DNA of 64,000 bases from Aestuariirhabdus sp049985285 (GTDB lineage Bacteria; Pseudomonadota; Gammaproteobacteria; Pseudomonadales; Aestuariirhabdaceae). Where the stretch lies: NCBI RefSeq assembly GCF_049985285.1, contig NZ_JBNIEU010000002.1, positions 496,001-560,000 of the forward strand, read 5' to 3'. The stretch's first letter is position 1, and each line of letters begins with the position of its first letter. Shown piece after piece: positions 1-8,074 of the stretch. The translations under genes were made by a program, and so were the position numbers. Under the pieces are notes generated by a model. That model was not told where the DNA came from. It did not search any database and saw only the letters and a program-made list of their open reading frames with translations.

Positions 1-118
1 GTGAAACGCCAGGCTCATGGAGAAGCCCTCTAATCACCGTTGTAAAACCCGCACTTATCGGTTTGCCCCACTGCTGGCTATACTCTGTTTTGTATAACGC
101 AACGCAGGGAAAGCAGGG

Positions 119-1531
119 ATGATAAGCACTCAGGGATGGCGCTCGACCGGGGCGACACAGTTGGTGATTCTAGTGGTGGCGATTGTGCTCTGGCTGAGCC
201 CGGTTCCGGCTGGCCTCAGCCAACCCGCCTGGCAACTGTTTGTGATCTTCATCGCCACCATCGCGCTGGTGATCTCCAGTACCATGGCGATCTTTACCGC
301 CGCCATTATCGGACTTTCGGCGAGTATGCTCAGCGGCACATTAGATGCCGAACAGGCGTTCAGCGGCTTCAGTGAAGATTTTATTCTGCTGATCATCGTG
401 GCCTTCCTGATTGCGCGGGGGGTCATCAGTAGCGGGCTTGGAAAACGCATCGCCTACCTGATCATCAGTCGCTTTGGTCACTCCAGCCTGGGTCTGGCGT
501 ACTCGATCATCGCGGCAGACCTGTTTATCTCCCCGGCCTTTCCGAGTAACACCGCCCGCTCCGGGGTACTGTTTCCCATCGTCAATGCGCTGGCCAGCGA
601 CAGTGGCTCCAGCCCGGAGGACGGCACGCGCCATCGCGTCGGCGCCTACCTGATGCTTTGCTCCATGGCCGGTATCTCCATCTCCTCGGCAATGTGGCTG
701 ACGGCGATGGCGACTAACCCCGCAGGCGTGGCGATGGCCCGCGAGCTGGGAGTTAATATTAGTTACGGTAGCTGGGTGTTGGCGGCATCGCTTCCTTGTC
801 TGGTCGCCTACGCGCTGGCGCCCTGGCTACTCTATCGTTTCTTCCCGCCAGAGCTGCAGCATACCCCCGAAGCTCCGGCGGCGGCGCGTCAGGCACTGGC
901 TGACATGGGGGCCGTGAGCCGTCACGAGTGGATTATGGCCGCCACCTTTGTGGGTATGGTAACGCTCTGGGTATTTTCCAGCAGTCTGGGTATCAATAAC
1001 ACGGCGGTCGCATTTGCTGGCCTGTCGGTATTGATGCTAACGGGTGTGTTCACCATTAAAGACCTGCACGAGGAGGGACGGGCGCTCGATACCTTGATTT
1101 GGTTTGCGATACTCTTTGCCATGAGCTCAAACCTTAATGCTTTCGGCTTCATGGGGTGGCTCGGTGGTCACCTGACCGAATGGGTGGCCGGTTACAGCTG
1201 GTGGTTGGTTTACTCCTCACTGATCGCAGGCTACGTGGTGATCCACTACTTCTTTGTTAGCCAGACGGCGCAGATGCTGGCCCTGTTCAGCGTCTTTCTC
1301 GGGGTGGGCCTTAATGCCGGTGTACCGGGGGAACTGATGGCACTAATGCTGCTGTTTGCCACTAACTTTATCTCGGTGATCGCGCCCCAGGGCTCCAGCG
1401 CCAACGTGATCTATCTGGCCAGCGGCTACCTGGAACCGGGTGAGGTGTACCGCTACGGCGGGCTGGTTACCCTCGCCAACACTCTGGTTTTTCTCAGCGT
1501 GGGAACGGGGTGGATTCTGTTGGTGCTGTGA
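119..1531 (+). CDS. SLC13/DASS-family anion permease
   Basis: A polytopic inner-membrane protein of 470 residues with about a dozen hydrophobic segments. It fits the DASS (divalent anion:Na+ symporter, SLC13) family, which imports dicarboxylates, sulfate or related anions with sodium. The family-type Ser-Asn-Thr motif lies in the first half (context PAFPSNTARSG) and a matching substrate-loop segment near the C-terminus (SVIAPQGSSANVIYL), as expected for the two-fold repeat fold. Length matches the family. The ATG at 119 follows a weak GGGA-type ribosome site. The 118 bases before it hold no recognisable gene. The substrate cannot be read from sequence. The next gene runs convergently 15 bases downstream, so this is probably a single-gene unit. 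Confidence 0.85.
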   Translation: MISTQGWRSTGATQLVILVVAIVLWLSPVPAGLSQPAWQLFVIFIATIALVISSTMAIFTAAIIGLSASMLSGTLDAEQAFSGFSEDFILLIIVAFLIARGVISSGLGKRIAYLIISRFGHSSLGLAYSIIAADLFISPAFPSNTARSGVLFPIVNALASDSGSSPEDGTRHRVGAYLMLCSMAGISISSAMWLTAMATNPAGVAMARELGVNISYGSWVLAASLPCLVAYALAPWLLYRFFPPELQHTPEAPAAARQALADMGAVSRHEWIMAATFVGMVTLWVFSSSLGINNTAVAFAGLSVLMLTGVFTIKDLHEEGRALDTLIWFAILFAMSSNLNAFGFMGWLGGHLTEWVAGYSWWLVYSSLIAGYVVIHYFFVSQTAQMLALFSVFLGVGLNAGVPGELMALMLLFATNFISVIAPQGSSANVIYLASGYLEPGEVYRYGGLVTLANTLVFLSVGTGWILLVL

Positions 1532-1545
1532 GCGGCAACAGGGCG

Positions 1546-1785
1546 TTAAACCAGATTGCTTCGCGCCAGTGCCCCGTGGATCTTGCGGCTGCGGTTGGCG
1601 AGGGAGCGCAAGTCTCCCAGATTCGGCACTGCACCCCTGTTGAGCCGAATCTCCCAATCCTCCAGCTCCCGATCCAGGTATTCCAGCAACTTTTTTGAGC
1701 AGCCCCGACACCCCCCGGAGCAGATCTCCGCTTCGCTGAGCCCGAAGGGAATCTGGCGGCGAATATCGCCGATCAGCGCACGCAT
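1546..1785 (-). CDS. small Cys-rich conserved hypothetical protein
   Basis: A 79-residue protein with a compact cysteine cluster (CSGGCRGCSKKLL) followed by a charged helical tail (LDRELEDWEIRL) ending in KIHGALARSNLV. I recall similar short proteins with a CxGGCxGC-like start as widespread hypotheticals in pseudomonads and relatives; that is memory, not a search. The cysteines could bind metal or Fe-S. The frame stays open upstream without another ATG, so the ATG at 1785 is taken as the start. It lies between the anion permease (convergent) and the chemoreceptor gene. Function unknown. Confidence 0.55.
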   Translation of the reverse strand: MRALIGDIRRQIPFGLSEAEICSGGCRGCSKKLLEYLDRELEDWEIRLNRGAVPNLGDLRSLANRSRKIHGALARSNLV

Positions 1786-1912
1786 CGCATCGGGAGTGCG
1801 GGGGCGGGTGTTGGGTCCGGTGTGTGAAATGGTGGGGTCTCTTTCGGGTGCGGCGGTGCCGTAATTGTAGACCGGTCGACACCCGGTGGCACCCGATCGA
1901 GATTGGAGACGA

Positions 1913-3496
1913 TTAATCGTAGTCCTCCACCAGGGTGGTCATCCGTTCCATACCCAGCTTGAGCTGGCGGGTAGACTCCGAGGTGGCGGCACTGGATTCG
2001 GTGGTTTCCACCGACAGCTCCCGAATAATGACGATCTTCTGGCTCATCTCCTCGGATACCGCCGACTGCTGCTCCGCCGCCGTGGCGATTTGGGTGTTCA
2101 TCTCATTGATATGGGTGACTCTTTCCAGGATCGACGCCAGTGCCTGCTCCGCCTGAAGGGACTCCTCCACGGAACGTTCCGCGCTCTGTTTTCCGCGCTG
2201 CATAACGCCTACCGCCTCCTGCGCCTGGGATTGCAGCTTCTCGATCATCTGCTGTATCTCCTCGGTAGACTCCTGGGTGCGCTGGGCCAGCGAGCGTACC
2301 TCGTCGGCGACCACCGCAAAACCGCGCCCCTTGTCGCCTGCCCGCGCCGCCTCGATCGCCGCATTGAGTGCCAGCAGGTTGGTTTGCTCGGAGATGGAGC
2401 GGATCACATCGAGTATGGAGCCAATGTTATGGGTGTCGGCGTGCAGGCCATTAATAACCTCCTCCGCTTGCTCCACCTCGGTCGCCAGGTCCCTAATGCT
2501 GTGGCGGGTCTGGCGTACCACCTGATTACCCTGGCTCACATCTTCACTGGCCTGGTTGGCGGCGCTCGCGGCATCACCGGTATTGCGCGCAACGTCCTGT
2601 ACGGTGGCTGTCATCTCCTGCATAGCGGTGGCAACCTGTTCGATCTCCATCATCTGCTCCTGCATCCTGAGGTCGTTCTCGGCGCTCATGCGCGAGAGCG
2701 TTCCGGTGGCACTCGCCAGTGATTGGCCGGACTCCTTGATACGGCCGATAACGGTTTTCATGCGGGCCTGGATCATTCGCAGTCCCGTCTGGATATCACC
2801 CAGCGCGCCGATCTTGTCGATGGGAATCTGCTGCTGCAACTCACCATTGGTGATACCCCGTGTTGAGCCGGCCAGCGAGCGCAGGGTTTTGACCAGGCGC
2901 TGGTCGACCCACAGGTAACAGCCCACCATCAAAGCCAGCGCCGCTGCACCGAGGGCGAGCTTGGCGCTGCCCTCCAGACCGCCCCAACCCATAGCGACGA
3001 CCAGTGCCAGCCAGCCACCCTGAATCAATTTAAACTCGGTACTGGTGCGCAGGCGCCAATCGCGTTTGTGGGGCAGGTCGGACAGCTTCTGCTGACGGAC
3101 TTCCTGATACAGCGCCTCGGCTTGTGCTACCTGCTCGCGGGAGGGGAGGGAGCGGACCGACTGATAACCCAGAATTTTATCCTGCTTTACGATGGGGGAG
3201 ACAAACGCTTCGACCCAGTAATGGTCGCCATTTTTGCAGCGGTTTTTGACCAGTCCACGCCATGGCGCGCCGCCCTTGACCGTTGCCCACAGGTCCTTGA
3301 AAGCCGCCGCTGGCATATCCGGGTGGCGGATAATATTGTGGTTCTGGCCGACCAGCTCCTCCTCGCTGAAACCGCTGATCTCGATAAAATCATGGTTCAC
3401 GTAGGTGATGATCCCCTTGGGATCGGTCATGGAGATGATCTGTTGTTTTGGCTTGAGTGTGACCTCGCGTTGGGTCACCGGCTGGTTGTTCTTCAT
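1913..3496 (-). CDS. PAS-domain methyl-accepting chemotaxis protein (Aer-like)
   Basis: A 527-residue chemoreceptor with Aer-like architecture. An N-terminal PAS domain (about residues 15-125, with ITYVNHDFIEISGFSEEEL and an NIIRHPDMP loop typical of Aer) is followed by two closely spaced membrane segments (about 155-195), a HAMP-like region, and a long coiled-coil signalling domain. That domain contains the highly conserved hairpin tip (NLLALNAAIEAARAG, then GRGFAVVADEVRSLAQ). Such proteins sense redox or oxygen through a PAS-bound cofactor and drive CheA. There is no periplasmic sensor domain. No che genes lie nearby, so it is an orphan receptor. The ATG at 3496 begins MKNNQPVTQREV, a usual Aer-like N-terminus. 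Confidence 0.9.
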   Translation of the reverse strand: MKNNQPVTQREVTLKPKQQIISMTDPKGIITYVNHDFIEISGFSEEELVGQNHNIIRHPDMPAAAFKDLWATVKGGAPWRGLVKNRCKNGDHYWVEAFVSPIVKQDKILGYQSVRSLPSREQVAQAEALYQEVRQQKLSDLPHKRDWRLRTSTEFKLIQGGWLALVVAMGWGGLEGSAKLALGAAALALMVGCYLWVDQRLVKTLRSLAGSTRGITNGELQQQIPIDKIGALGDIQTGLRMIQARMKTVIGRIKESGQSLASATGTLSRMSAENDLRMQEQMMEIEQVATAMQEMTATVQDVARNTGDAASAANQASEDVSQGNQVVRQTRHSIRDLATEVEQAEEVINGLHADTHNIGSILDVIRSISEQTNLLALNAAIEAARAGDKGRGFAVVADEVRSLAQRTQESTEEIQQMIEKLQSQAQEAVGVMQRGKQSAERSVEESLQAEQALASILERVTHINEMNTQIATAAEQQSAVSEEMSQKIVIIRELSVETTESSAATSESTRQLKLGMERMTTLVEDYD

Positions 3497-3519
3497 CTAC
3501 TGCATACCTGAATTCGTGG

Positions 3520-3786
3520 CTAGGTCATGATAGGGCGGCAGCATAAGCGGGCATGCGACCAATGGGTATTCTTAATCTCATCTTGTTTGATTAATATCAA
3601 CTGCAGGCGCTTATTCATCGGCTGCACAGAGGGTAACCGATCGACTGAGAAAACTGTTATAGCCAAGGTCATACCAATTGTGGCCGCAGCCATTGCATAG
3701 ATTATTGGCACGAATGGCCTCGTCTTGAGTTCTAACCTTTTCGGCGCTCGGGACGGTTTTTGTGGTGCCAGCAGTGCCCCGGCCAT
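3520..3786 (-). CDS. possible small single-pass membrane protein
   Basis: An 88-codon frame starting at the internal ATG at 3786. It encodes a basic N-terminus (KPSRAPKRLELKTR), one clear hydrophobic segment (FVPIIYAMAAATIGMTLAIT) and a short polar tail. The charge pattern looks like a genuine N-in membrane anchor. The frame extends upstream to an ATG at 3843, but that extra peptide looks arbitrary. No family recognised. It lies in the gap upstream of the chemoreceptor on the same strand. If it is not real, the stretch 3497-3975 holds nothing else that I can recognise. Confidence 0.35.
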   Translation of the reverse strand: MAGALLAPQKPSRAPKRLELKTRPFVPIIYAMAAATIGMTLAITVFSVDRLPSVQPMNKRLQLILIKQDEIKNTHWSHARLCCRPIMT

Positions 3787-3975
3787 TGTTTGGTAAACCT
3801 GGCGCGGTCGAGATAAAAAGTACGCTGTTGAGTGAGCCGTCACACGCGCAGCCGATTAGCTTATCACCTGGCCCGGACTGCAGCCTTTGCGGGCAAACTG
3901 ATTGCCCTTCACGGGTTGGCGCAAGCGGACTGCCGGATAACAGGGCGCTGTTGGGCGCCCTCGGTCAGCCGCGCC

Positions 3976-4341
3976 TCAGGGAGTGGGAGTGTCGGAGGTT
4001 ACGGAGGTGTCTGCTGGGTCGTCGGGTTGGTTGGCGAGCTCTTCGTCGATATAGCGCTGCACATAGGTGAGCCCGTTGCGGGTGGTGGAGTAGGTCCAGG
4101 CGATAAACAGTACCCCGGTAACAATAAACGCCAGGGCAAAGGTCTGGAATATCAGTGCCGGGATCAGGGTGGCAGGCAGGGCACAAAGCACCATCCATTT
4201 ACCCCGGTTGCGAATATTGGCCAGCAGCGCCTGTCCGGCCTGTAGGGTGTTGACGTCAGACCCCTGCAGGGATTGGCGCACGACTTCGTACTCTCGCTGG
4301 CGTTTGGTCGCCATACGACCGAAGGGATCATTCAATTGCAT
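3976..4341 (-). CDS. conserved hypothetical two-TM membrane protein
   Basis: A 121-residue protein with a conserved-looking N-terminus (MQLNDPFGRMATKRQREYE), a predicted helix, then two adjacent hydrophobic segments (about residues 50-85) forming a membrane hairpin, and an acidic Pro/Asp/Thr-rich tail. The MxLNDPFGR start is familiar from short membrane proteins of marine gammaproteobacteria, but I know of no assigned function. It is followed on the same strand, with a 35-base gap on its upstream side, by the binding-protein gene at 4377, so the two could be co-transcribed. Confidence 0.6.
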   Translation of the reverse strand: MQLNDPFGRMATKRQREYEVVRQSLQGSDVNTLQAGQALLANIRNRGKWMVLCALPATLIPALIFQTFALAFIVTGVLFIAWTYSTTRNGLTYVQRYIDEELANQPDDPADTSVTSDTPTP

Positions 4342-4376
4342 TAGACGGGTTCCCGGATTATCGGAGTTGGAATAGG

Positions 4377-5150
4377 TTAGTTTTCAGGGGGTAGATTGTA
4401 CTCGCCTCGCGCCAGAGCATCAAAGAGCTCCTGCAGCCTGCCGCTTTGACGAAGTTTTATCAGTCCGCGATTAAATCGATCCATCAATTGCCGACTTTTG
4501 GGGTGCTTGTTTGAAAGCAGCAATTGGTCTTTGTGGTCACCGAAGGGTTTGGCGTGGTGGGTAAACTGCCGCTGCCCGGAAGGGGTGAACAGTTGGTTGA
4601 TCTGGTAGTAGCCGACCTCCTTCAGTTGTGGGAATAGCTCCAGGCGTCCCAGTAACAGCTTGCGAAACCCCTGGTCGTCGGAGGCAGCCCGGTCGAGGTG
4701 CAGCAGACCTTCCTGCACGGCCTTTTGAAACTCAGGGCTGTACATATAACCTTCGGTGCCACCGATACTGCGACCTCGCAGGTCTTCGAATGTTTCCCAC
4801 TCGAAGGGTGTGGTGACCAGATGGAAAAACACCCAGGAGGACTCCCACACGATGTCGCTGGCGATCAGGTGTTTCTTGCGCTCATCATTCAGCTGCCAAC
4901 CGACGGTGCCGTCGTAATCGCCACTTTTAGCCAGCTCCAGCGCTCTGCGGGCAGGAAAGAATCGGTACTCCACCGTGATCCCTTCCAGTGCAAAGGCTTC
5001 GCTGACAATGTGGGAGCCGATGCCATTGTGCTTTTGGTGCGCAGAGAAGTAGGGGGGCCATTCACTGTTGGATAGCCGCACGACCTCGGTGGCCTGGGCG
5101 GTACCGGCGAACGCCAGGCCGATCAGCAGCCACAGTACAGCCTGCCGCAT
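4377..5150 (-). CDS. periplasmic solute-binding protein, SBP_bac_3 (amino-acid type) family
   Basis: About 257 residues from the ATG at 5150. A signal peptide (hydrophobic core LWLLIGLAFAGTAQA, predicted cleavage after AQA) leads into a family-3 binding fold: VVRLSNSEWPPYFS at the first strand, then GTVGWQLNDERKKH and a helical C-terminus. The frame reaches back to an ATG at 5231, but the added 27 residues would put the signal peptide inside the protein, so 5150 is preferred. No permease or ATPase genes are adjacent. It resembles the orphan family-3 proteins of marine gammaproteobacteria that may work as free sensors or scavengers. Ligand unknown. Confidence 0.8.
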   Translation of the reverse strand: MRQAVLWLLIGLAFAGTAQATEVVRLSNSEWPPYFSAHQKHNGIGSHIVSEAFALEGITVEYRFFPARRALELAKSGDYDGTVGWQLNDERKKHLIASDIVWESSWVFFHLVTTPFEWETFEDLRGRSIGGTEGYMYSPEFQKAVQEGLLHLDRAASDDQGFRKLLLGRLELFPQLKEVGYYQINQLFTPSGQRQFTHHAKPFGDHKDQLLLSNKHPKSRQLMDRFNRGLIKLRQSGRLQELFDALARGEYNLPPEN

Positions 5151-5388
5151 CGATTCGGTTACGGACTTGGCGGCAGGGCGCGGAGTTGATATCACCCTTT
5201 TTCGCGCCAATAGAGCGATCAATTTCAGCATGGTGCGTCGCGGGACGGTGGCGTCAGATTCAATAGAGCCTAGAGAAGATGGTTTACAACGTCAACAATA
5301 CCCCGGCAGGTAAAACAAGATATGTCTGATGCATGCCGGTTTGCTAAGCTATTGAGGACGTTGGGAATATAAATAGGGGGAGCGCTAA

Positions 5389-6621
5389 ATGGATTTTGAT
5401 GCAGCCAGTAATGTTTTACGTATGGAGTCATTTTTTGCAGTGACGATCGGGATCGTGGTGTTGTTTGTCGGTCGCCGCTTGAACCAAGCCATTGGTTTTT
5501 TAAAAGAGTACAGTATTCCGGAGCCGGTTAGTGGAGGCATTCTGTTCTCGGTGTTGCTGACGCTGGTCTATCTGACGACCTCCATCGAGGTCGAATTTGA
5601 TCTGGCGGCACGGGACTTTTTGCTGGTCTATTTTTTTACCACCATCGGCATCAACGCCAGTCTCAAGGATCTGTTAAAAGGTGGAACCCCGCTGCTGATC
5701 CTGTTGGGGATTACCATCGGCTATATGTTTGTGCAAAACCTGACCGGTATCAGCGTGGCTGGACTGTTCGACCTTGAACCCGCCGTTGGTCTGCTGGGGG
5801 GCAGCGTTTCCCTTATTGGTGGTCATGGCACCGCGATCGCCTGGTCCCCTCGCATCGCCGAGGGTTATGGGGTGGTCAACGCGATGGAGATCGGCATCGC
5901 CAGCGCCACCTTCGGCCTGATCCTCGCCAGTCTCATGGGCGGCCCAATTGCAAAATTCCTGATTACTCGGCATAGCCTCAAACCTGCGGCTCAAGAGTCG
6001 ATGGATGTGGGGTTTGCCGATGAGAAGGAGGCCGATGGCAAAATCACCGCCTTCGGTTTCCTTGATGCCGTATTGGCGATCCATATCTCGGCGATCCTGG
6101 GCCTTATTCTCAATGAGGTGGTGGAGAGCGCGGGATTGCAGCTGCCCCTGTTTGTAACCTGCCTGTTTGCCGGCATCCTGATAACCAACCTGATTCCCGA
6201 TAACTTTCCGCGTATCAGTGGTACTAAATGGCCCTCGCGACAACCAGCGGTGGCGTTGATCGCCGAGCTGTCATTGGGAACCTTCCTGGCGATGTCGCTG
6301 ATGAGCTTGCAGTTGTGGACGCTGGTGGACCTGGCTGGGCCGATCTTCACCATTTTGGGGGCTCAGTTTGTGGTCGCCATTTTGGTCAATATCTTTGTGG
6401 TATTTCCAGCCATGGGTAAAAACTACGATGCGGCGGTGGTCTGTTCCGGTTTTGGGGGTATTTCGCTGGGCTCCACGCCGACCGCGATGGCGAATATGTC
6501 GGCGGTGGCCTCACGCTATGGTAACTCCCATCTTGCGTTTATTATTGTTCCCCTGGTGTGTGCGTTCTTTATCGACCTTGCCAACGCGCTGATGATTCCC
6601 TGGTTTCTGGCGAATTTTTAG
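5389..6621 (+). CDS. gltS: sodium/glutamate symporter GltS
   Basis: A 410-residue inner-membrane protein matching the GltS (ESS) family, which imports glutamate with Na+. Family hallmarks include KEYSIPEPVSGGILF in the first half, the GGSVSLIGGHGTAIAW pore-loop segment, and the second inverted-repeat loop CSGFGGISLGSTPTAMANM. Length is close to the E. coli protein (401). The gene stands alone with about 150 bases of leader and a GGGGGAGCG ribosome site just before the ATG. A strong hairpin follows at 6703-6735. Confidence 0.93.
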   Translation: MDFDAASNVLRMESFFAVTIGIVVLFVGRRLNQAIGFLKEYSIPEPVSGGILFSVLLTLVYLTTSIEVEFDLAARDFLLVYFFTTIGINASLKDLLKGGTPLLILLGITIGYMFVQNLTGISVAGLFDLEPAVGLLGGSVSLIGGHGTAIAWSPRIAEGYGVVNAMEIGIASATFGLILASLMGGPIAKFLITRHSLKPAAQESMDVGFADEKEADGKITAFGFLDAVLAIHISAILGLILNEVVESAGLQLPLFVTCLFAGILITNLIPDNFPRISGTKWPSRQPAVALIAELSLGTFLAMSLMSLQLWTLVDLAGPIFTILGAQFVVAILVNIFVVFPAMGKNYDAAVVCSGFGGISLGSTPTAMANMSAVASRYGNSHLAFIIVPLVCAFFIDLANALMIPWFLANF

Positions 6622-6702
6622 GGTGATGCACCCAATAGGGCTAACGCCTGTTATTGCGGTTTTGTTAACGGCAAACCGGCATCAGTGAAAGGGTAAGATA
6701 GT

Positions 6703-6735
6703 AAACAGCCACCGCCAATACGGCGATGGCTGTTT
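6703..6735. terminator. bidirectional hairpin terminator between gltS and the HbpS-like gene
   Basis: Inverted repeat AAACAGCCA...TGGCTGTTT with a further four paired bases after one mismatch and a short loop. It lies between two convergent stop codons (6621 and 6740). T-rich flanks on both sides (TTTGGGTTT on plus; TTTACTAT on minus) suggest it serves both genes, though neither U-run is perfect. Confidence 0.6.
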
Positions 6736-6739
6736 GGGT

Positions 6740-7228
6740 TTACTTGCTCAAGACACCATCAATAGCCGCTTGTGCGCAGGCCTGGTCGAGGTGACCACCG
6801 GGTGCGCCACCGACACCGATCCCGCCGACTTTTTCGTCGTTCACCTTCAGCGGTAAACCACCGCCGAGAATCAGCAGGTTGGGGTCCATATCGCGCAGGC
6901 CATCGAGTTCCGGCATCTTCTTGATCAGCGCCGCCAGGTCGGCTGTCGGGCGACCCATGCTGGCGGAGGTGAATGCTTTCTTGCGACTGCTCTCAAGGGT
7001 GTGCGGGCCGGCCTTATCGGCGCGAAGCTGGGCGCGAGTCAGACCCGCGGCATCCACCACGGTGACGCTGACGTTATAGCCGTCGGCGGCGCAACTCTTG
7101 AGGGTGGCGGTGGCCAGTGCCAGCGCAGTATCCAGCGGCAGGTAGGGCTGGGTTGGCAATGAAGCCGCAACGTTGGAAAGGGAGGTGCACAGTGCAGCAG
7201 TTCCGATGAGGGCGGGAATCATTTTCAT
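6740..7228 (-). CDS. secreted HbpS/GlcG-family heme-binding-like protein (DUF336)
   Basis: A 162-residue protein with a signal peptide (MKMIPALIGTAALCTSLSNV; cleavage near the ASL region) and the full GlcG/HbpS fold. Visible family features are LALATATLKSCAADGYNVSV, VVDAAGLTRAQLRAD, the SSRKKAFTSA segment and the C-terminal GGIGVGGAPGG...D...CA signature. HbpS of Streptomyces is an extracellular heme-binding protein that modulates a sensor kinase; GlcG is linked to glycolate genes. Here the gene is divergent from an OmpR-type two-component pair (7391-9491), so a sensory-accessory role is plausible but inferred. A hairpin terminator follows. Confidence 0.85.
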   Translation of the reverse strand: MKMIPALIGTAALCTSLSNVAASLPTQPYLPLDTALALATATLKSCAADGYNVSVTVVDAAGLTRAQLRADKAGPHTLESSRKKAFTSASMGRPTADLAALIKKMPELDGLRDMDPNLLILGGGLPLKVNDEKVGGIGVGGAPGGHLDQACAQAAIDGVLSK

Positions 7229-7302
7229 GGTGGTGTCCTTTAAGTGTGTCTTGGGTTGGCTTTATGTTCCCCCTCAGGTTAACCGGCCACCCTTGCCCCA
7301 GT

Positions 7303-7318
7303 ATTACGGCAACATTAC
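7303..7318. promoter_or_regulatory. candidate response-regulator binding site (direct repeat ATTAC-N6-ATTAC)
   Basis: Two ATTAC pentamers 11 bases apart, start to start, lie in the 162-base divergent promoter region between the HbpS-like gene and the response-regulator gene. Tandem half-sites about one helical turn apart are typical targets of OmpR-family regulators. Auto-regulation by the neighbouring regulator is an inference from position and spacing. Confidence 0.4.
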
Positions 7319-7390
7319 AGATCGGTAAGGTTGCTCGTACCCGACAACCTAGCGTGGTAATTTTGCTGTTATAGCCTCCAGGTATCGCCG

Positions 7391-8074
7391 ATGAAACTGC
7401 TGCTAATTGAAGACGATGACACGATTGCTCGCTATGTCTGCAAAGGGTTGCAGCAATCGGGCTATGGAGTCGACCGCGTGGCGGATGGCGATGAGGGCCT
7501 GCAACTGGCGATTGAGGGTGAGTATGACCTCGCGATCGTGGATATTATGCTGCCCGGCCGCGATGGATTGTCGGTGATTGCCGAGTTGCGCGCCCGCGGT
7601 TCGGCCATGGCGGTGCTGGTACTCAGTGCCAAGCGTTCGGTGGAAGACCGGGTGCGGGGGCTGGAGACCGGCGGCGATGATTACCTGACCAAACCCTTCT
7701 CCTTCTCTGAATTGATGGCGCGGGTTCAGGCTCTGTTGCGCCGCGCTCAGGTGACGGTGCAAGCGGTCTCGCCCATGACGCTCGCGCTGGCCGACTTGAG
7801 TCTCGATCTCCAGCGTAAAACGGTCACTCGTGGCGGAGAAAAAATTCACCTGCAGCCACGGGAGTTCCAGCTACTGGAGTATATGCTGCGCCATCCGGGG
7901 CGGGTCATCACCAAAACCATGATACTGGAGCAGGTGTGGGATTACGGCTTCGACCCCCAGACCAACGTGGTTGATGTATTGGTGTGCCGGCTGCGCAGCA
8001 AGATCGACAAGGGCTTCGAGTTGCGCTTGTTGCATACGCTTCGGGGGGTGGGCTATGTCCTCAAACTGGATTAG
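7391..8074 (+). CDS. OmpR-family response regulator
   Basis: A 227-residue regulator. The N-terminal receiver has the acidic cluster (LIEDDD), phospho-acceptor Asp in LAIVDIMLPGRDG, and the conserved Lys in DYLTKPFSF. The C-terminal winged helix (about 130-227) includes LQPREFQLLEYMLRHPG and the recognition segment of the DPQTNVVDVLVCRLRSK type. It would bind DNA as a phosphorylated dimer. Its stop overlaps the kinase start by 20 bases, so the two are translationally coupled. It is closest in style to the QseB/CopR group, but the specific name cannot be assigned. Confidence 0.92.
   Translation: MKLLLIEDDDTIARYVCKGLQQSGYGVDRVADGDEGLQLAIEGEYDLAIVDIMLPGRDGLSVIAELRARGSAMAVLVLSAKRSVEDRVRGLETGGDDYLTKPFSFSELMARVQALLRRAQVTVQAVSPMTLALADLSLDLQRKTVTRGGEKIHLQPREFQLLEYMLRHPGRVITKTMILEQVWDYGFDPQTNVVDVLVCRLRSKIDKGFELRLLHTLRGVGYVLKLD

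Noticed and set aside
1..118. A possible C-terminal tail of an upstream gene ending TAA near base 33.
   Set aside because: Only ten codons are visible and no protein feature supports them.
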